Part shown: positions 1-10,773 of the stretch, piece after piece | Numbering within the stretch: the stretch's first letter is position 1 | How the letters are laid out: each line of letters begins with the position of its first letter | NCBI GenBank assembly: GCA_026874595.1 | Contig: CM049314.1 | Coordinates: 75,346,300-75,410,299 of the forward strand | Source of the DNA: Sipunculus nudus | Lineage: Eukaryota; Annelida; Sipuncula; Golfingiida; Sipunculidae | Direction of reading: 5' to 3' | Length of the DNA: 64,000 bases | The notes under the pieces: model-generated | What the model saw: the letters and a program-made list of their open reading frames with translations, nothing else | Told to the model about the DNA's origin: nothing | Database searches by the model: none | Position numbers and translations under genes: made by a program

Positions 1-1419
1 GCATTCGCAGATGTTGGTAGATACTGCAAGCCACAACCATCGCTTCTTCCTGATATGGATAGTACACTTCGTAATATAGGACGGTGGAAATACATAATTC
101 TGACTGACTTGAAAAGTGCATTTTATCAAATACCACTCGCGGAACAGTCAATGAAATACTGTGGCGTTGCCACTCCTTTTCGTGGCATCAGAGTGTACCG
201 CAGATGTGCAATGGGAATGCCCGGTTCGGAGACCGCACTGGAGGAACTTATGTGCCGTGTCCTAGGCGACCTTCTGGTGGAAGGGGTAGTTGCTAAGATT
301 GCAGACGACATGTATATCGGTGGCGACACCCCATCCGATCTCTTGAATAACTGGAGTCGAGTCTTGGCTGCATTAGCCTTGAACAATCTGACACTTTCTC
401 CGTCGAAGACAGTTATTGCGCCTCAATCTGCGGTTATTCTTGGCTGGATCTGGCAACAGGGAAATATATCAGCTAGCCTGCACCGCCTTGCCACACTCTC
501 CACATGCTCTATACCCGGGACAGTTAAGGGTCTTCGCTCGTTTATTGGTGCATACAAAGTGCTTGCAAGGGTTTTACCACAGTGCGCACAGTGGTTAGCC
601 CCGTTAGAGGACGCCATAGCAGGTATGGAATCTAAAGAACAAATATTGTGGTCTGATGAGCTTAGGTCTAGTTTTACTAAGGCACAGAGGGCCTTGTCGC
701 GGAGCGCATCAATTGCTTTGCCCCATCCGGATGACCAGCTCTGGGTAGTTACCGACGCTGCTACCCGTCCCAGGGGCATAGGAGCTACTTTGTACATCAC
801 ACGCAATGGCAAACCACGAGTGGCAGGCCATTTCAGCGCTAAGTTACATAAGCACCAAGTCACCTGGCTGCCTTGCGAGCTCGAGGCACTTGGCATAGCA
901 GCGGCCATCAAGCACTTCAGTCCTTACATTATCCAGTCAAGGCATAAAACGTGCGTTCTCACTGACAGTAAGCCATGTGTTGAAGCGTTCAGTAAGCTCT
1001 GCCGCGGTGAGTTTTCGAGCAGCCCTCGTGTTTCGACATTTTTGTCTACAGCCAGCCGTTATCAGGTTTCCATCCGACACTTATCAGGAACTGCCAACAT
1101 CCCCTCTGATTTTGCCAGCAGAAATGCACCAGAGTGTCAAGAAGACAAATGCCAAATATGCGGTTTTGTGTGTGAGCTAGAGGAGTCGGTTGTTCGTAAA
1201 GTGACATGTGATGATGTTATGAACAACGTCGCTAAGCTCCCTTTTACAAATAGAAAGACCTGGGCTAATATACAGGTGGAGTGCGCTGATCTTAGACGAG
1301 TTCACGCCCATTTAGTTCAAGGCACTAGGCCTTCTAAAAAACTTCCAGGGCGACGTCAAAAGATATCTGCGTGTCGCCACCATTGCAAAGGATGGCCTGT
1401 TGGTAGTTGTTCAGCATGA
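1..1419 (+). pseudogene. Ty3/Gypsy-like pol, reverse transcriptase and RNase H part (5' end outside window)
   Basis: The frame is open from base 1, so the polyprotein began upstream. RT motifs in order: [11 protein letters not shown] (palm strand with the first catalytic Asp), MGMPGS, and IADDMYIGG, the catalytic xxDD box with Ile where Tyr or Phe is more usual. RNase H follows: [15 protein letters not shown], the CELEAL Glu, [11 protein letters not shown], and a terminal [13 protein letters not shown]. These enzymes copy element RNA into DNA and degrade the RNA strand. The frame should continue into integrase but is lost at an A6 run near 1335-1340. After that the residues up to the stop at 1419 are out of frame, and the proper frame is the overlapping +2 frame. 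Known for the family: pol is one polyprotein with protease upstream. Inference: a dead copy. The clade within Metaviridae is not assigned. Confidence 0.88.
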
Positions 1420-2404
1420 GCCTTTAGGCCCTACGCGTGAACGTATTATAGTCCCAAGGGCAGTCTTAGATGGCCTAGCTATGGCCTTACATATCAGGCT
1501 TGACCAACCTTCCTCCAACCAATTAAAAGTGATGATGCAGAGATACTTTTATGCCTTAGATCTCGAGAAGTCTGTACGCGCCATGTCACAGAGTTGCCAC
1601 CAGTGTGCCGTGTTGCAGTTGGCACCTAAGGCCAGAGTAGAGCAGAGTACAAATGACCCTCCAGCTGCTGTGGGCGTATCACTTGCCGCAGATGTGATGC
1701 GTCGGTCCAGACAGTTTATTCTGGTTGTGCGTGAGTGCATTACCTCGTTTACAAATGCTTGCATTCTCCAGGATGAACGTGGGAATACGCTACGAGATGC
1801 CATTATCCAGCTTTGTGTCGGTATGATTCCACTTGATGGTCCATATGCCACCATTCGCACTGACCCAGGTCCGGGGTTCCAGGCAATCAAACGCGACAAG
1901 CTCTTAGAAAAACACTGTTTGTGTATTGAGCTAGGCCGAACAAAAAACAGCAATAAGAACCCTGTTGCCGAGAAAGCTATCGAGGAGCTGGAAGGGGAAT
2001 TGTTACGAGAGGACCCATCTGGCGGACCAGTCTCCTCCATGACCTTAGCTATAGCCACCTCACGTCTCAATTCCAGAATCAGGGCCCGTGGTCTATCGGC
2101 GCGAGAGATGTTCACCCAACGAGATATGTTAACCAATGCGCAGCTTCCTTTCACCGACCAGGATGTCATACTAGCACAACATCAGCTCCGTTCAGGTAAC
2201 CATGCCCACAGTGAACGAAGCAAGGCTCCCCTTGCTAGTTATAGACATGAGTCAGACGCCAAGATTGGGGATTTAGTTTACTTACATGGTGACAGGAATA
2301 AATCGAAAGCTAGGGATCGCTACTTGGTTACCAGCATTGACGGCCATGGTGCAATATACAAAAGTTTACTGGGTCACAGCTGCGCAATATGTCTTACAGC
2401 GTAA
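1341..2404 (+). pseudogene. Gypsy-like integrase part of the same pol
   Basis: Continues the upstream pol after the frameshift. The frame is already sensible from about 1341 ([19 protein letters not shown]), well before the first Met at 1400. Visible parts are an N-terminal zinc-binding segment ending CHQC, then the DDE catalytic core with Asp in AADVM, Asp in RTDPGPGF and Glu in PVAEKAIEELE. A C-terminal GDLVYLHGDRNKSKARDRY stretch is typical of the end of integrase. The zinc-finger His pattern looks eroded (RLDQPSSNQ follows the first His). Integrase inserts the DNA copy into host chromosomes. The frame breaks again near 2341-2346, so the last ~20 residues to 2404 are not native. Spacing to the RT/RNase H block is normal for a single polyprotein. 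Confidence 0.87.
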
Positions 2405-2805
2405 AGCGTACCGAGTGCTTTACAGTTCCCACCACATCCTCCGAGTGTACGTCAAATTTGCGGTCATACTCTGTGGATGACTCTGTTTGGGAGGACCTGA
2501 TGGTCCCATTGTTATCTCCTCATTTGTCAGCCGACACGGAACCCACTATCTCTATGGCTCAGCCCGGTAGTTTACCTGTACCTCAGGACGTTGCCGCTCT
2601 ACCTCCATCGAACCCGCCTAATATTCCAGTTGAGCTGTCTATGCCCAGCGATGCAACTGCCCCGTCTGTGCTTCATCCTTGTGTCAGCCCTGCTTCAAAA
2701 GACCTACAGCCGGAGTGCTGTGACACGCCGCAGGGAGAGGAACCCAGACGATCAAACAGAAAACGAACTCTTAATGTTCGACTTAAGGACTATGTGCTGA
2801 CGTAG
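2341..2805 (+). pseudogene. C-terminal tail of the Gypsy-like polyprotein
   Basis: The first frame resumes here: WCNIQKFTGSQLRNMSYSVK continues the integrase C-terminal domain from the other frame. A low-complexity Pro/Ser-rich region follows, then a basic terminus (RRSNRKRTLNVRLKDYVLT) ending at a TAG at 2803-2805. A short basic motif before the stop is common at the end of such pol proteins. The change of frame at about 2341 marks a second indel. No envelope-like protein (signal peptide, transmembrane helix) follows. The first Met, at 2389, is not a real start. Confidence 0.75.
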
Positions 2806-3480
2806 GGTTGTTTTCTAGTTATTTTACATTGCTGTTTTTGTTTCATTGTTGGTGTCGGCCATATGATGTTATAGTCGTCCCTTTTCTCAAGTGCAAACTA
2901 TCTCCATGATTCTGTATTTGACCTACACCTATATTTTACAGTAGTTCCATCATGTGTGATTCTACGAATGTAGCTGGTGCATGCATCATATGTAGGCTTT
3001 ACTGCTAGTCACTCTGTATGACACTTTCGTGAATGATTTTCTGGATCTTTAACGGTCGTAATTGCACTTCCCCTTAAGTTAGGTTGTAGTTTAATATAGA
3101 ATTGTTCCATTGTTCAGATACCCTCAGAATACGCCATTTCTATAAGGGCGTTGCTTTCTTGTTTTGTTCTCATTTATACGTAAACAATTGTATAACAGAA
3201 TGAGGCAAAGGGTAAAGAAAGAAGGATAGCGCCAGTATGGCATAGATTGGGTGGTGTATTTACGGCTTACCGTAAAGTATGGAAATCCCTCTACATTGAT
3301 GATTGGCCAATAGGACTCCAGCATGCACCAAAGGTTGGGGTTTAAGGTTTGAATTTGTTTTGACCAGCATCCATGCTGGATGTTCCGAGTCTATAGTGTG
3401 AAGGTTTCACTGGAATAAACGGATATTTCCAGGTGATCTGTATTTGTGAATATTTCCTACAGACTGTCCGTTGACCCTTT
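2806..3480 (+). other. 3' non-coding region of the Gypsy element, probably including the 3' LTR
   Basis: No coding potential. It contains a purine-rich run near 3199-3227, where a polypurine tract would be expected, and an AATAAA signal at 3414-3419 within a 3'-end-like context. The matching 5' LTR lies outside the window, so LTR limits cannot be set. Confidence 0.4.
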
Positions 3481-3870
3481 CATCTCATACTGACAATTCA
3501 CAAAAAGAAACTTAAAAAGTCTTACATTATCTTTTTGCGTTCTTCATAATTGCAAATAATGATGGGACAATATAGAAAGTGAAACTAAGAAATACCATTT
3601 CAGCTCTAGTCCATCATAATCAGTAGTCTACATATAAATTAAATTTTCTTACCATTCAGAAAAAAAAACAACTAAACATGTACTGGTTTTGCTTGCAGAA
3701 GAAAGGTAAACATATATGGTGTCTTTTGTAGTTTATATACTCGTAAAAGTCACATGATCAGTGTCTGGTAAAGCACATAACAAATTGTGGGTAAAATTTA
3801 ATATCAAAACAACAATAAGCGAATATGTTTAACTACACTTAGGTAACGCTATCCCTCACATAAAAGCTAT
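3481..3870. other. AT-rich stretch, nothing recognised
   Basis: Contains poly-A and poly-T runs only. It ends in the T-rich target into which the next element appears to be inserted. Confidence 0.5.
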
Positions 3871-6096
3871 TTTTTAGCGAACCTGTGAGCTAATGCGACG
3901 GTGTGCTGCTTCCGTCGTCTGTACGTAAACCCATACTATCTTGAAAACGGCAAGAGGTAGCATCACGAAATTTTATCCAAAAAATTAGTCATCTAAAAAA
4001 CTATATCGGATTTTGTTTATTTTTTTGCTAACTGGATTTTCTTAGATTTTATAGGGAAAAAGCTAAAAAAGCTTTAAAAATCTTCTTCTCCAAAACCGTT
4101 CAGCCAAATTGTCCAATATTTCACAGAAATGATCCCTTGAACAATCTTTCTCAAGTTTGTTCGAATGGTTCCAGTTTGGAGATTTTTTGTCGAAATTCAG
4201 GAGGTGAACTTTGTTAACTGTGCAAAAAAGCATATTAAAATTTAAATCTCAGAAACGGGTGGAGCTATCTGCACCAAATTTTATGCAAATGTTGGTCACA
4301 TAGGTCATATCTGAAAATGAGGTATTCGTGGCGCCACCTGCGTTGGCCTTTTTTGTATTGAGTCATCAGTGCCTGTATCACACTGGGGGCTACAAAAAAC
4401 TTCTTCTCTGAAACCATATGGCCAAAATGTTTAATATCGCACAGAAATGATTCTAGGGTAGTGCTTTCTGAAGTTTGTTCAAATGGTCTCTTTTCAGTGA
4501 CTTTTGGCTAAGTTATGGGAAGCTGAATTTAGTCATATGCCATAACAGCCCATTTTAGGTCAGTGGCTACAAAGATCTTCTTCTCAAAAACCACTGGGCC
4601 AATTTCTTAAATCTCACACATTAATTATCCTCAGAAGTTGATAATTCAATTTTGTTCAAATGGTTTTGGTTCAGTGCTTTTTGGCTGAGTCACGGGAAGC
4701 TGAACATAGCCAGTTTGCTGTATCTCCCTATATGAGTTATAAACTTGCGAAACGACTGATGCCACTGAAGCAAGATTGTTAAATATTTTACAAGAATAAT
4801 CCCTACAATAATTCTTATAATAATTGTCATTAATGGTTATACATGAATGATTATTCATCATACCAGGCAATGTTACAATCATGGATATTCAGCTCTTTGT
4901 GGCTATATAAAGACAACTGTACGTGGATTATAAATTATTGGTTTCCCTACTCAACTTAATTCAAGAATTTGCCATCAGTGAGATATATCTGTATTTTAAT
5001 TTTTCATTCAGTATGCATCCGTAATAATTTTACATATATTCCTGATTTCTTTTTTTATAAAAAGTCAGCTGAAAAGCATTTTGTATTGGGAAATTAAATT
5101 TCAAAGTTATTTCAAGTAGGGACCACTTTTGTGTTCAGATGGCAGCACTTGGTTTACCATTGGCAGATTGCCAGTATCTTGATGTTGGCCATAAGCCAAG
5201 ATGATGTCAGCTCTATATATAGTTTTAGCACAGTGCCAGGATTGGAAGAAGTGCAGCCATGTATAGGTCAAGAGTTCACTCAGTGCTGTAGCTGCATTCT
5301 GTTAATAGTCTGCTCACTGCATCATATTTGGCACCAAAGTTCAGTCTGAATCTATTTATAGCTTTGGCAGACTGCCAACTGTGTCAGATTATGCAACAGG
5401 TCAAGAGTTCACTCAGTGCAGCCAGGTACAGGTCAAAAGTTCCCTCAGTTTAGCCAGGTGCAGGTCAAGAGTTCACTCAGTGCAGTAGCTTGAGGCAGCA
5501 ACTTGTCACAGGTCACATGGGGGCAACTGCCTTACTCACCTAAGCCTTGTCAGCCCAGTGCATCAAACTCTGGGGAAGTTTGATGTATTGGACTGATATT
5601 TTGACCTGTCTGTGCGTCTTTGATGGTATTCTCATTTAGAAGACAGGTGGTGCCACGTACATTGACTTTTGCACAGTGTATGTGCTTGCTTATTCCTACA
5701 GAGGAATTTGATATACCAGCCTGAAATTTGGCATATTTATACATATCAAATCGCTCTGTCATATACAAGACTCATGGTGCCACCTACAATAATTTTTGCA
5801 CAATGTGTGTCCCTGCTTATTTCTCAGGCGAGCTTTTATCAGTCTGAAAATTGGCATATGTGTATATCTCTGATAGCTTTGAAGTATATAAGACTGGTGG
5901 TGCCAGCTACAATCGTTTTTGTGTTGTGTGCACCCATGCCAAAATTTCAGCAGTGATGTTCGTGTAATTGATTCTTATTCAAAATGTTTAGTACTTGCAT
6001 TGTTCATATACATGAAAAGTAATGGTCCAGCATTGAAGCATTATACCTGGTGTATTTCCAAATGCACAGGTTCGCATTTGGCCTGTAGGCCTTGTT
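3871..6096 (+). mobile_element. HINE-like non-autonomous element, family B copy 1 (short form)
   Basis: The left end has T5 then AGCGAACCTGTGAGCTAATGCGA. The right end has CACAGGTTCGCATT, then a GGCC-TGTA-GGCC hairpin and TTGTT. The left CGAACCTGTG is the exact reverse complement of the right CACAGGTTCG (subterminal inverted repeat). The interior consists of diverged blocks, each with a GGTGGCGCCACC-like box. A short ~30-36-bp minisatellite lies at about 5395-5490 and ~125-bp units lie near the 3' end. No ORF looks protein-like. The architecture (subterminal inverted repeats, 3' hairpin, T-T target) matches Helentron-associated elements (HINEs). The assignment is by structure only. Confidence 0.75.
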
Positions 6097-6568
6097 AAAG
6101 GTTTTACATTAGTCCTTGCATGGACCCTTCCTTTCTTAAATCCTGGATCTGCCCATGTGAGGGTATAAGAAAGTATAACTGTAGGTGCATACCACTATTG
6201 ATCATAAATGATACATCATTGAAAAGATTATTTTGCTGGATATAAGTCTGGCATGTAAAGTTGTATGAAGTAAATTTGTATAACCACTCCTTTTCGATTT
6301 TCCTAGGGGTGGGTATAAATATAAGAATGTATAACTTAGGCAGTATATACCCAGGGGTCATAAATGGCATATCATACTGAAACGTATGGTTTTAGCTATC
6401 ATTTGAGACCAAATTTGACTGGATACGTTTTGCAAATTAAGTAGTATAGGCCTTATAACCACTCCGAAGTCGATGTCCTTGAAATGAAAAAAATATACGT
6501 CATCTGACATAAAACATCCATTTATTCACTAAAAGCTACCATGCACTTTCATACTGCTATCAGGCATT
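6097..6568. repeat. Diverged tandem pair
   Basis: Two related blocks, about 6160-6300 and 6308-6475, share GGGTATAA..., 'gatcata/ggtcata aatg-catatcat' and 'ataaccactcc' in the same order. Function unknown. No gene is seen. Confidence 0.55.
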
Positions 6569-6979
6569 TTTATTACCTGCACATGTTTACCCATTAATCA
6601 CGCAGTGAAAATTTGTCACCAAAATGGTACCGATGATGCAATTTTTGGGGTCTGGCTGAAGTACTACTTCTGGGGAAACAGCACATACACATGGTGGGAA
6701 GTCATTGTCCTCTGTGAGGTCAAGACTTGCACCTCAAATATGGCAATATTACCGCCTGCGTATAAAAATTTATGCTATGTTCCCCAAAAAAACAATGAAA
6801 TTCATTCTTGAGTTATTTACCCAAGGATTGCCCCTAAATTCCAATCAATTGTTCCTAATATCATTGCCGAGCTATCCTGATAATTTCATTGAATACTAAC
6901 AGACAAACAGATAAACAGACAGACAAACATATGCTGCCCACAACATAACCCCACCACTAGGCTTGGGGGAGGTAATAAA
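6569..6979 (+). mobile_element. Small non-autonomous element, family E
   Basis: Ends are a perfect 10-bp inverted repeat: TTTATTACCT at 6569-6578 and AGGTAATAAA at 6970-6979. Just before the right end lie an ACAG/ACAA simple repeat (6898-6930) and a hairpin (CCCCA at 6949-6953 pairing with TGGGG at 6964-6968). The interior has no gene. The layout of inverted ends, microsatellite and 3' hairpin is like that of the larger HINE copies here, on a ~410-bp scale. Confidence 0.6.
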
Positions 6980-7467
6980 GTTTGTCATTCCTTAGTATAT
7001 ACTGAGGTTGTCTTTTTGTTCATTTGAGATATTCATAGGATAGAAAATATAGCAAAAAGAAAACCTTTGTATATAAGAAACCCCTATTGTCAAAAGCAAG
7101 TTGATGGGAAAAGAGGGAAACAATTTAAATAATAATAGTTACTGAAAAAAAAATTAAAAATTGCTCTTATAAATGATTATGAATGATAGTTTCAACTGGT
7201 TCAATGTTCATTTGGGACCCCATCCAATTGGTACAATTGTGAGCACATATATATTCAATATAATTAATTCATATAAAAAAGGGATAATCTGTTGAAGTTA
7301 TTGTATGGTGAGATCATGAAAATAGGACCTTCATGAAGCAGTGAAAGTTGTGAAATCATATAATATGAATTTGAAGTCAACACATAACGCAGAATGTGGA
7401 AATATAGCCGCTAAACCAACTATATATTAAGTCTACATGGGCCTATGTGAAAGTTACTTTGTTTCAG
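6980..7467. other. AT-rich, no gene; presumed intron
   Basis: No repeat family recognised. The 3' end is a splice acceptor (TTTGTTTCAG, ending at 7467) for the next exon. Confidence 0.4.
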
Positions 7468-7614
7468 GTTAATTTTGGGAAGAGAGTGAGACTTTCAGGA
7501 ATTATCACAGAGCCAGGCAATGACGGTGGTGTTGTCACAATCTATCAGATGTCATGTGTTTATCGTGTAAATAGCACCGACTTTGTCATGTATCGAGAAC
7601 AAACCAGTACCAGG
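7468..7614 (+). CDS. Internal exon of a host gene with an F5/8 type C (discoidin) domain
   Basis: A 147-bp, 49-codon exon with phase 0 at both ends. It is bounded by a polypyrimidine-AG acceptor at 7458-7467 and a perfect GTGAGT donor at 7615-7620. The translation begins VNFGKRVRLSGIITEPG and contains NDGGVVTIYQMS and FVMYREQ. This follows the central part of F5/8C/discoidin domains: V-D-L-G-K-x-x-R-V-x-G-I-I-T-Q-G, then 'VTSY' and 'W..YR(E/D)'. Such domains are extracellular modules that bind phospholipid, glycan or protein ligands in secreted or membrane proteins (coagulation factor V/VIII, neuropilins, discoidin receptors, many invertebrate multidomain proteins). The usual upstream Trp-(L/F)-Gln would end the previous exon. 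No flanking exon of the domain was found, so introns must be long and filled by the elements described here. It could instead be a pseudo-exon, but both splice sites are intact and there are no stops. The gene cannot be named. Confidence 0.72.
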
Positions 7615-7888
7615 GTGAGTAGAGTGCTGAACGTAAGTCATTTTGTAAGTAAACCACAGGATAAGCACATCCTTACATATCCTTTAAAAAATTCAAAGGT
7701 GCATGATGAAAAAGTTGATGTAAAATTGGTAACAAATAAGGTTAATATTTACAGTTAATATATTAATTGATGACACTATACTCTGTTCTGCTTCCCCTGT
7801 TGACCTAGGTTTTTTTTCATGATAATTTTTATGAAATGCACTAAGACTTGCCTTTAAGGCAAATAAGGCAAATGTGATAAATATGACA
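7615..7888 (+). other. Start of intron downstream of the discoidin exon
   Basis: Begins with the GTGAGT donor. The open frame continues to 7758 only by chance. No other feature is seen before the SINE. Confidence 0.4.
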
Positions 7889-8152
7889 GGCTTCTGTGGC
7901 TTAGTGGTAGAGCACTGAACTCAAAGTGAGGAGATTGTGAATTTGAATCACAGAGTTGATGAGATTTTTCACAGTTGTTCCCAACCCAGGAGGAGTGCTC
8001 TGCAAGGTTAATGGGAAAGCCTTTCCCATCATGAATGTTTCACTCACAAAGAGTGCACCTTTCAGGGTTTTCTCTGCAGTATGACTCTGCAATGGGGATG
8101 ATAACACATTACCTCATTTTATAGCTAAAAATGATGAACAAAATAAATTTGA
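7889..8152 (+). mobile_element. tRNA-derived SINE
   Basis: The 5' part resembles a tRNA gene: A box TGGCTTAGTGG at 7897-7907 and a degenerate B box ATTTGAATCAC at 7941-7951, spaced as in tRNA promoters for RNA polymerase III. About 200 bp of unrelated body follows, ending in an A-rich AAATAAAT tail. It would depend on a LINE reverse transcriptase for movement. It is not a functional tRNA: arms are imperfect and no acceptor pairing is seen. Confidence 0.7.
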
Positions 8153-8365
8153 AAGAGAAAAATCCTCAAAAATTAGGTGGAGAGGAATGTTCGAATAGAG
8201 TGTAGATAATTTTTATTCAGAATTTAGATAAAGTCCACATCCAGGTTCACATAGCTGATAATCAGCTATACTGCAATTTTTTATATTCTGATATTCTTTC
8301 ATATTTTCATATTCTTCATAATTTTTACTGGCTGTTTCTTAGCCTTATGATTGTAATAATTTATA

Positions 8366-9022
8366 ACAAACGTGAGCTTTTGTGATGGCACAGCGTTGTC
8401 CATTAGCCGTCTGCTGTCTTCTGTATGTTAACTCATGCTATCTGAAAAACCATTGGAGCAAGGAGGGCCAATTTTTTTTAAGATTCAGTCAATATAAAAA
8501 AAAATTATCAGATTGAGCTTTTTTACGGCTTCTGCAGTTGTCTGTATTTTATAAGGAAAAAACTAACAAATCTTCTCCAAAAATGTTTAGCCAAATTGTC
8601 CAATATTTCAGAAAAATCATCCCAGAACAATCTCTCTCAAGTTTGTTTGAATGATTCCAGTTCAGTGATATTTTCTGGAGTTACAGCAAGCTGAGCTTGG
8701 TCATCCGGCCAAAAAAAAAATGCTAAAATTACAATATCAGAAACGGCTTGACCTATCATCAACAAATTATATGCCAATGTTGGTCACACGACACAAATTT
8801 GGAATTGAGGTTTTCATGGCACCATCTGCATAAGATTAGGCAACAGGTGTGCAGTATCTGCAGCTGGCAGTTTATTCCAGTTCACTCAGGGCAACTTCCT
8901 GCCATTGCTGAGCTTGGTCAGCCAGTGCACCCGACTCAAGAGAAGTTATATATATCTGCTTGAAATTTTGGCATGTCCATGCAACTATCATTACTCAAGA
9001 CTTGATGCATGACCTACAATGA
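8366..9022 (+). mobile_element. Family B fragment (left part), host of the next insertion
   Basis: Recognised by GTGAGCTTTTGTGATGG, 'gtctgctgtcttctgtatgttaac' type text and the downstream 'catcaacaaatt...atgccaatgttggtcac' block shared with other B copies. It stops where the A copy begins at 9023. Bases 8153-8365 before it are AT-rich with nothing recognised. Confidence 0.6.
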
Positions 9023-10651
9023 TTTTTTAGCTCAGCTGACTGAAAGTCACCTGAGCTATAGCGATCACTCTTTGTCTGTCGTCCGTCCGTCTGTCCGTCC
9101 TTTAACCAGGCACAAATCGTAACTGCTGGACCTAGAACCTTGTAACTTGAGATTCTAAGAGGTCCATGAAAAATCTCCTTGGAAACCAGAAATTAGGTCT
9201 TTGTTACCCATATCCTTTGAGCTATGGGGCCCCAAAGTACCCCCCAGAAAAGTAAAAAATTTCATACAAAAACTTCAATATCTCATTAACTACTAGACTG
9301 ATGGTCATGATTTTTGGCATACATATTAATCATGAGATGTTCCATCAGTTCCTGCAGACTGATGGTGCCACCTGTATTTTTTTATTTTTTAAGAATTTTT
9401 TTCTCTATTTTTGAGACCTTAAAAAATGTGAACATCTGTTAACAAGGCACAAATCGTAAAGACTGGACCTAGAATTTTAATTCTTGACACACTGAGAGGT
9501 CCATGGAAAATCTCCTTGGAAACCAGAAATTTGGTCTCTGTTACCCATATCCTGTGAGCTATGGGGCCCATAAGTACCCCCCAGAATAGTCAAAAATTTC
9601 ATACAAAAACTTCAATGACTCAATAACTACACCACTGATGGTCAAGATTTTTGGCATACATATTGATCATGAGATGTTCCATCAGTTCCTGCAGACTGGT
9701 GGCGCCACCTGTATTGTTCAATTTTTACGATTTTTTCCTCTATTTTTGAGACCTTTAAGGATGCTGTCATCTGTTAATGTGGCACAAATCGTAACAACTA
9801 GACCTAGAATCTTCATTCTCAAGACACTGAGAGGTCCATGGAAAATCTCCTTGGAAACCAGAAATTAGGTCTCTGTTACCCATATCCTTTGAGCTATGGG
9901 GCCTCAAAGTACCCCCAAGAATAGTAAAAAATTTCATACAAAAACTTCATTATCTCAATAACTACATCACTGATGGTCATGATTTTTGGCATACATATTG
10001 ATCATGAGGTGTTCCATCAGTTCCTGCAGACTGGTGGGGCCACCTATATTGTTCAATTTTTTCCTCTATTTTTGAGACCTTTAAGGATGCTGTAATCTGT
10101 TAACGTGGCACAAATCGTAATGACTTGACCTAGAATCTTCATTCTCAACACACTGAGAGATCTATGAAAAGTCTCCATGGAAACCAGAAATTAGGTCTCT
10201 GTTACCCATATCTTTTGAACTATGACACTCACAAGTACAGCTCAGAATAATGAAAAATGTGATACAAAAGCTGAAGTATCTGAACAACTAATGCAGAGAT
10301 CACCATAATTGTTTGCATGGATATTGATCATGGAGTGTTTCATCAGTTTCTGCAGACTGGTGGCACCACCTGTATTTGTTTGGTTTTTTTTACGATTTTT
10401 TTCTCTATTTTTGAGACCTTTAAAGATATGAACATCTGTTAACAGGGCACAAATCATAAAAACTGGACCTAGAATCTTCATTCTTGACACACAGGGAGAC
10501 CCATGAAAGTCTCCATGGAAACCTGAAATTAGGTCTCTGTTACTCATATTCTTTAAGCTGTATGGCTCCAAAATACCCCCCAGAATAATGGAAAATTTGA
10601 TACAAAAACTGCAGTATCTCAATAACTACAACACTATGGGGCCCCAAAGTA

Positions 10652-10668
10652 CCCCCCCCCCCCCCCCC
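10652..10668. repeat. 17-bp C homopolymer
   Basis: An expanded form of the C-run ('tacccccc-agaa') present in each A unit, just left of the palindrome. A related run lies at about 11455-11465. Confidence 0.9.
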
Positions 10669-10673
10669 AGAAA

Positions 10674-10773
10674 AGTGATGTAGTTATTGAGATAATGAAG
10701 TTTTTGTATGAAATTTTTGACTTAAGTCAAAAATTTCATACAAAAACTTCATTATCTCAATAACTACATCACT
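10674..10773. repeat. Perfect 100-bp palindrome, no spacer
   Basis: Two 50-bp arms meet at GACTTAAGTC (centre between 10723 and 10724). I paired the arms base by base with no mismatch. The right arm is ordinary A-unit sequence in the array's orientation. The left arm is the same 50 bp inverted. It sits at the join of the two ~803-bp duplicated blocks. Confidence 0.92.

Noticed and set aside
1330-1345. Programmed ribosomal frameshift at the A6 run in the first Gypsy pol
   Set aside because: The position, between RNase H and integrase, is unusual for a programmed shift, and a second unrelated frame change follows downstream.
7889-7965. A functional tRNA gene
   Set aside because: A and B boxes are present, but the arms do not pair properly and the sequence continues into a SINE body with an A-rich tail.
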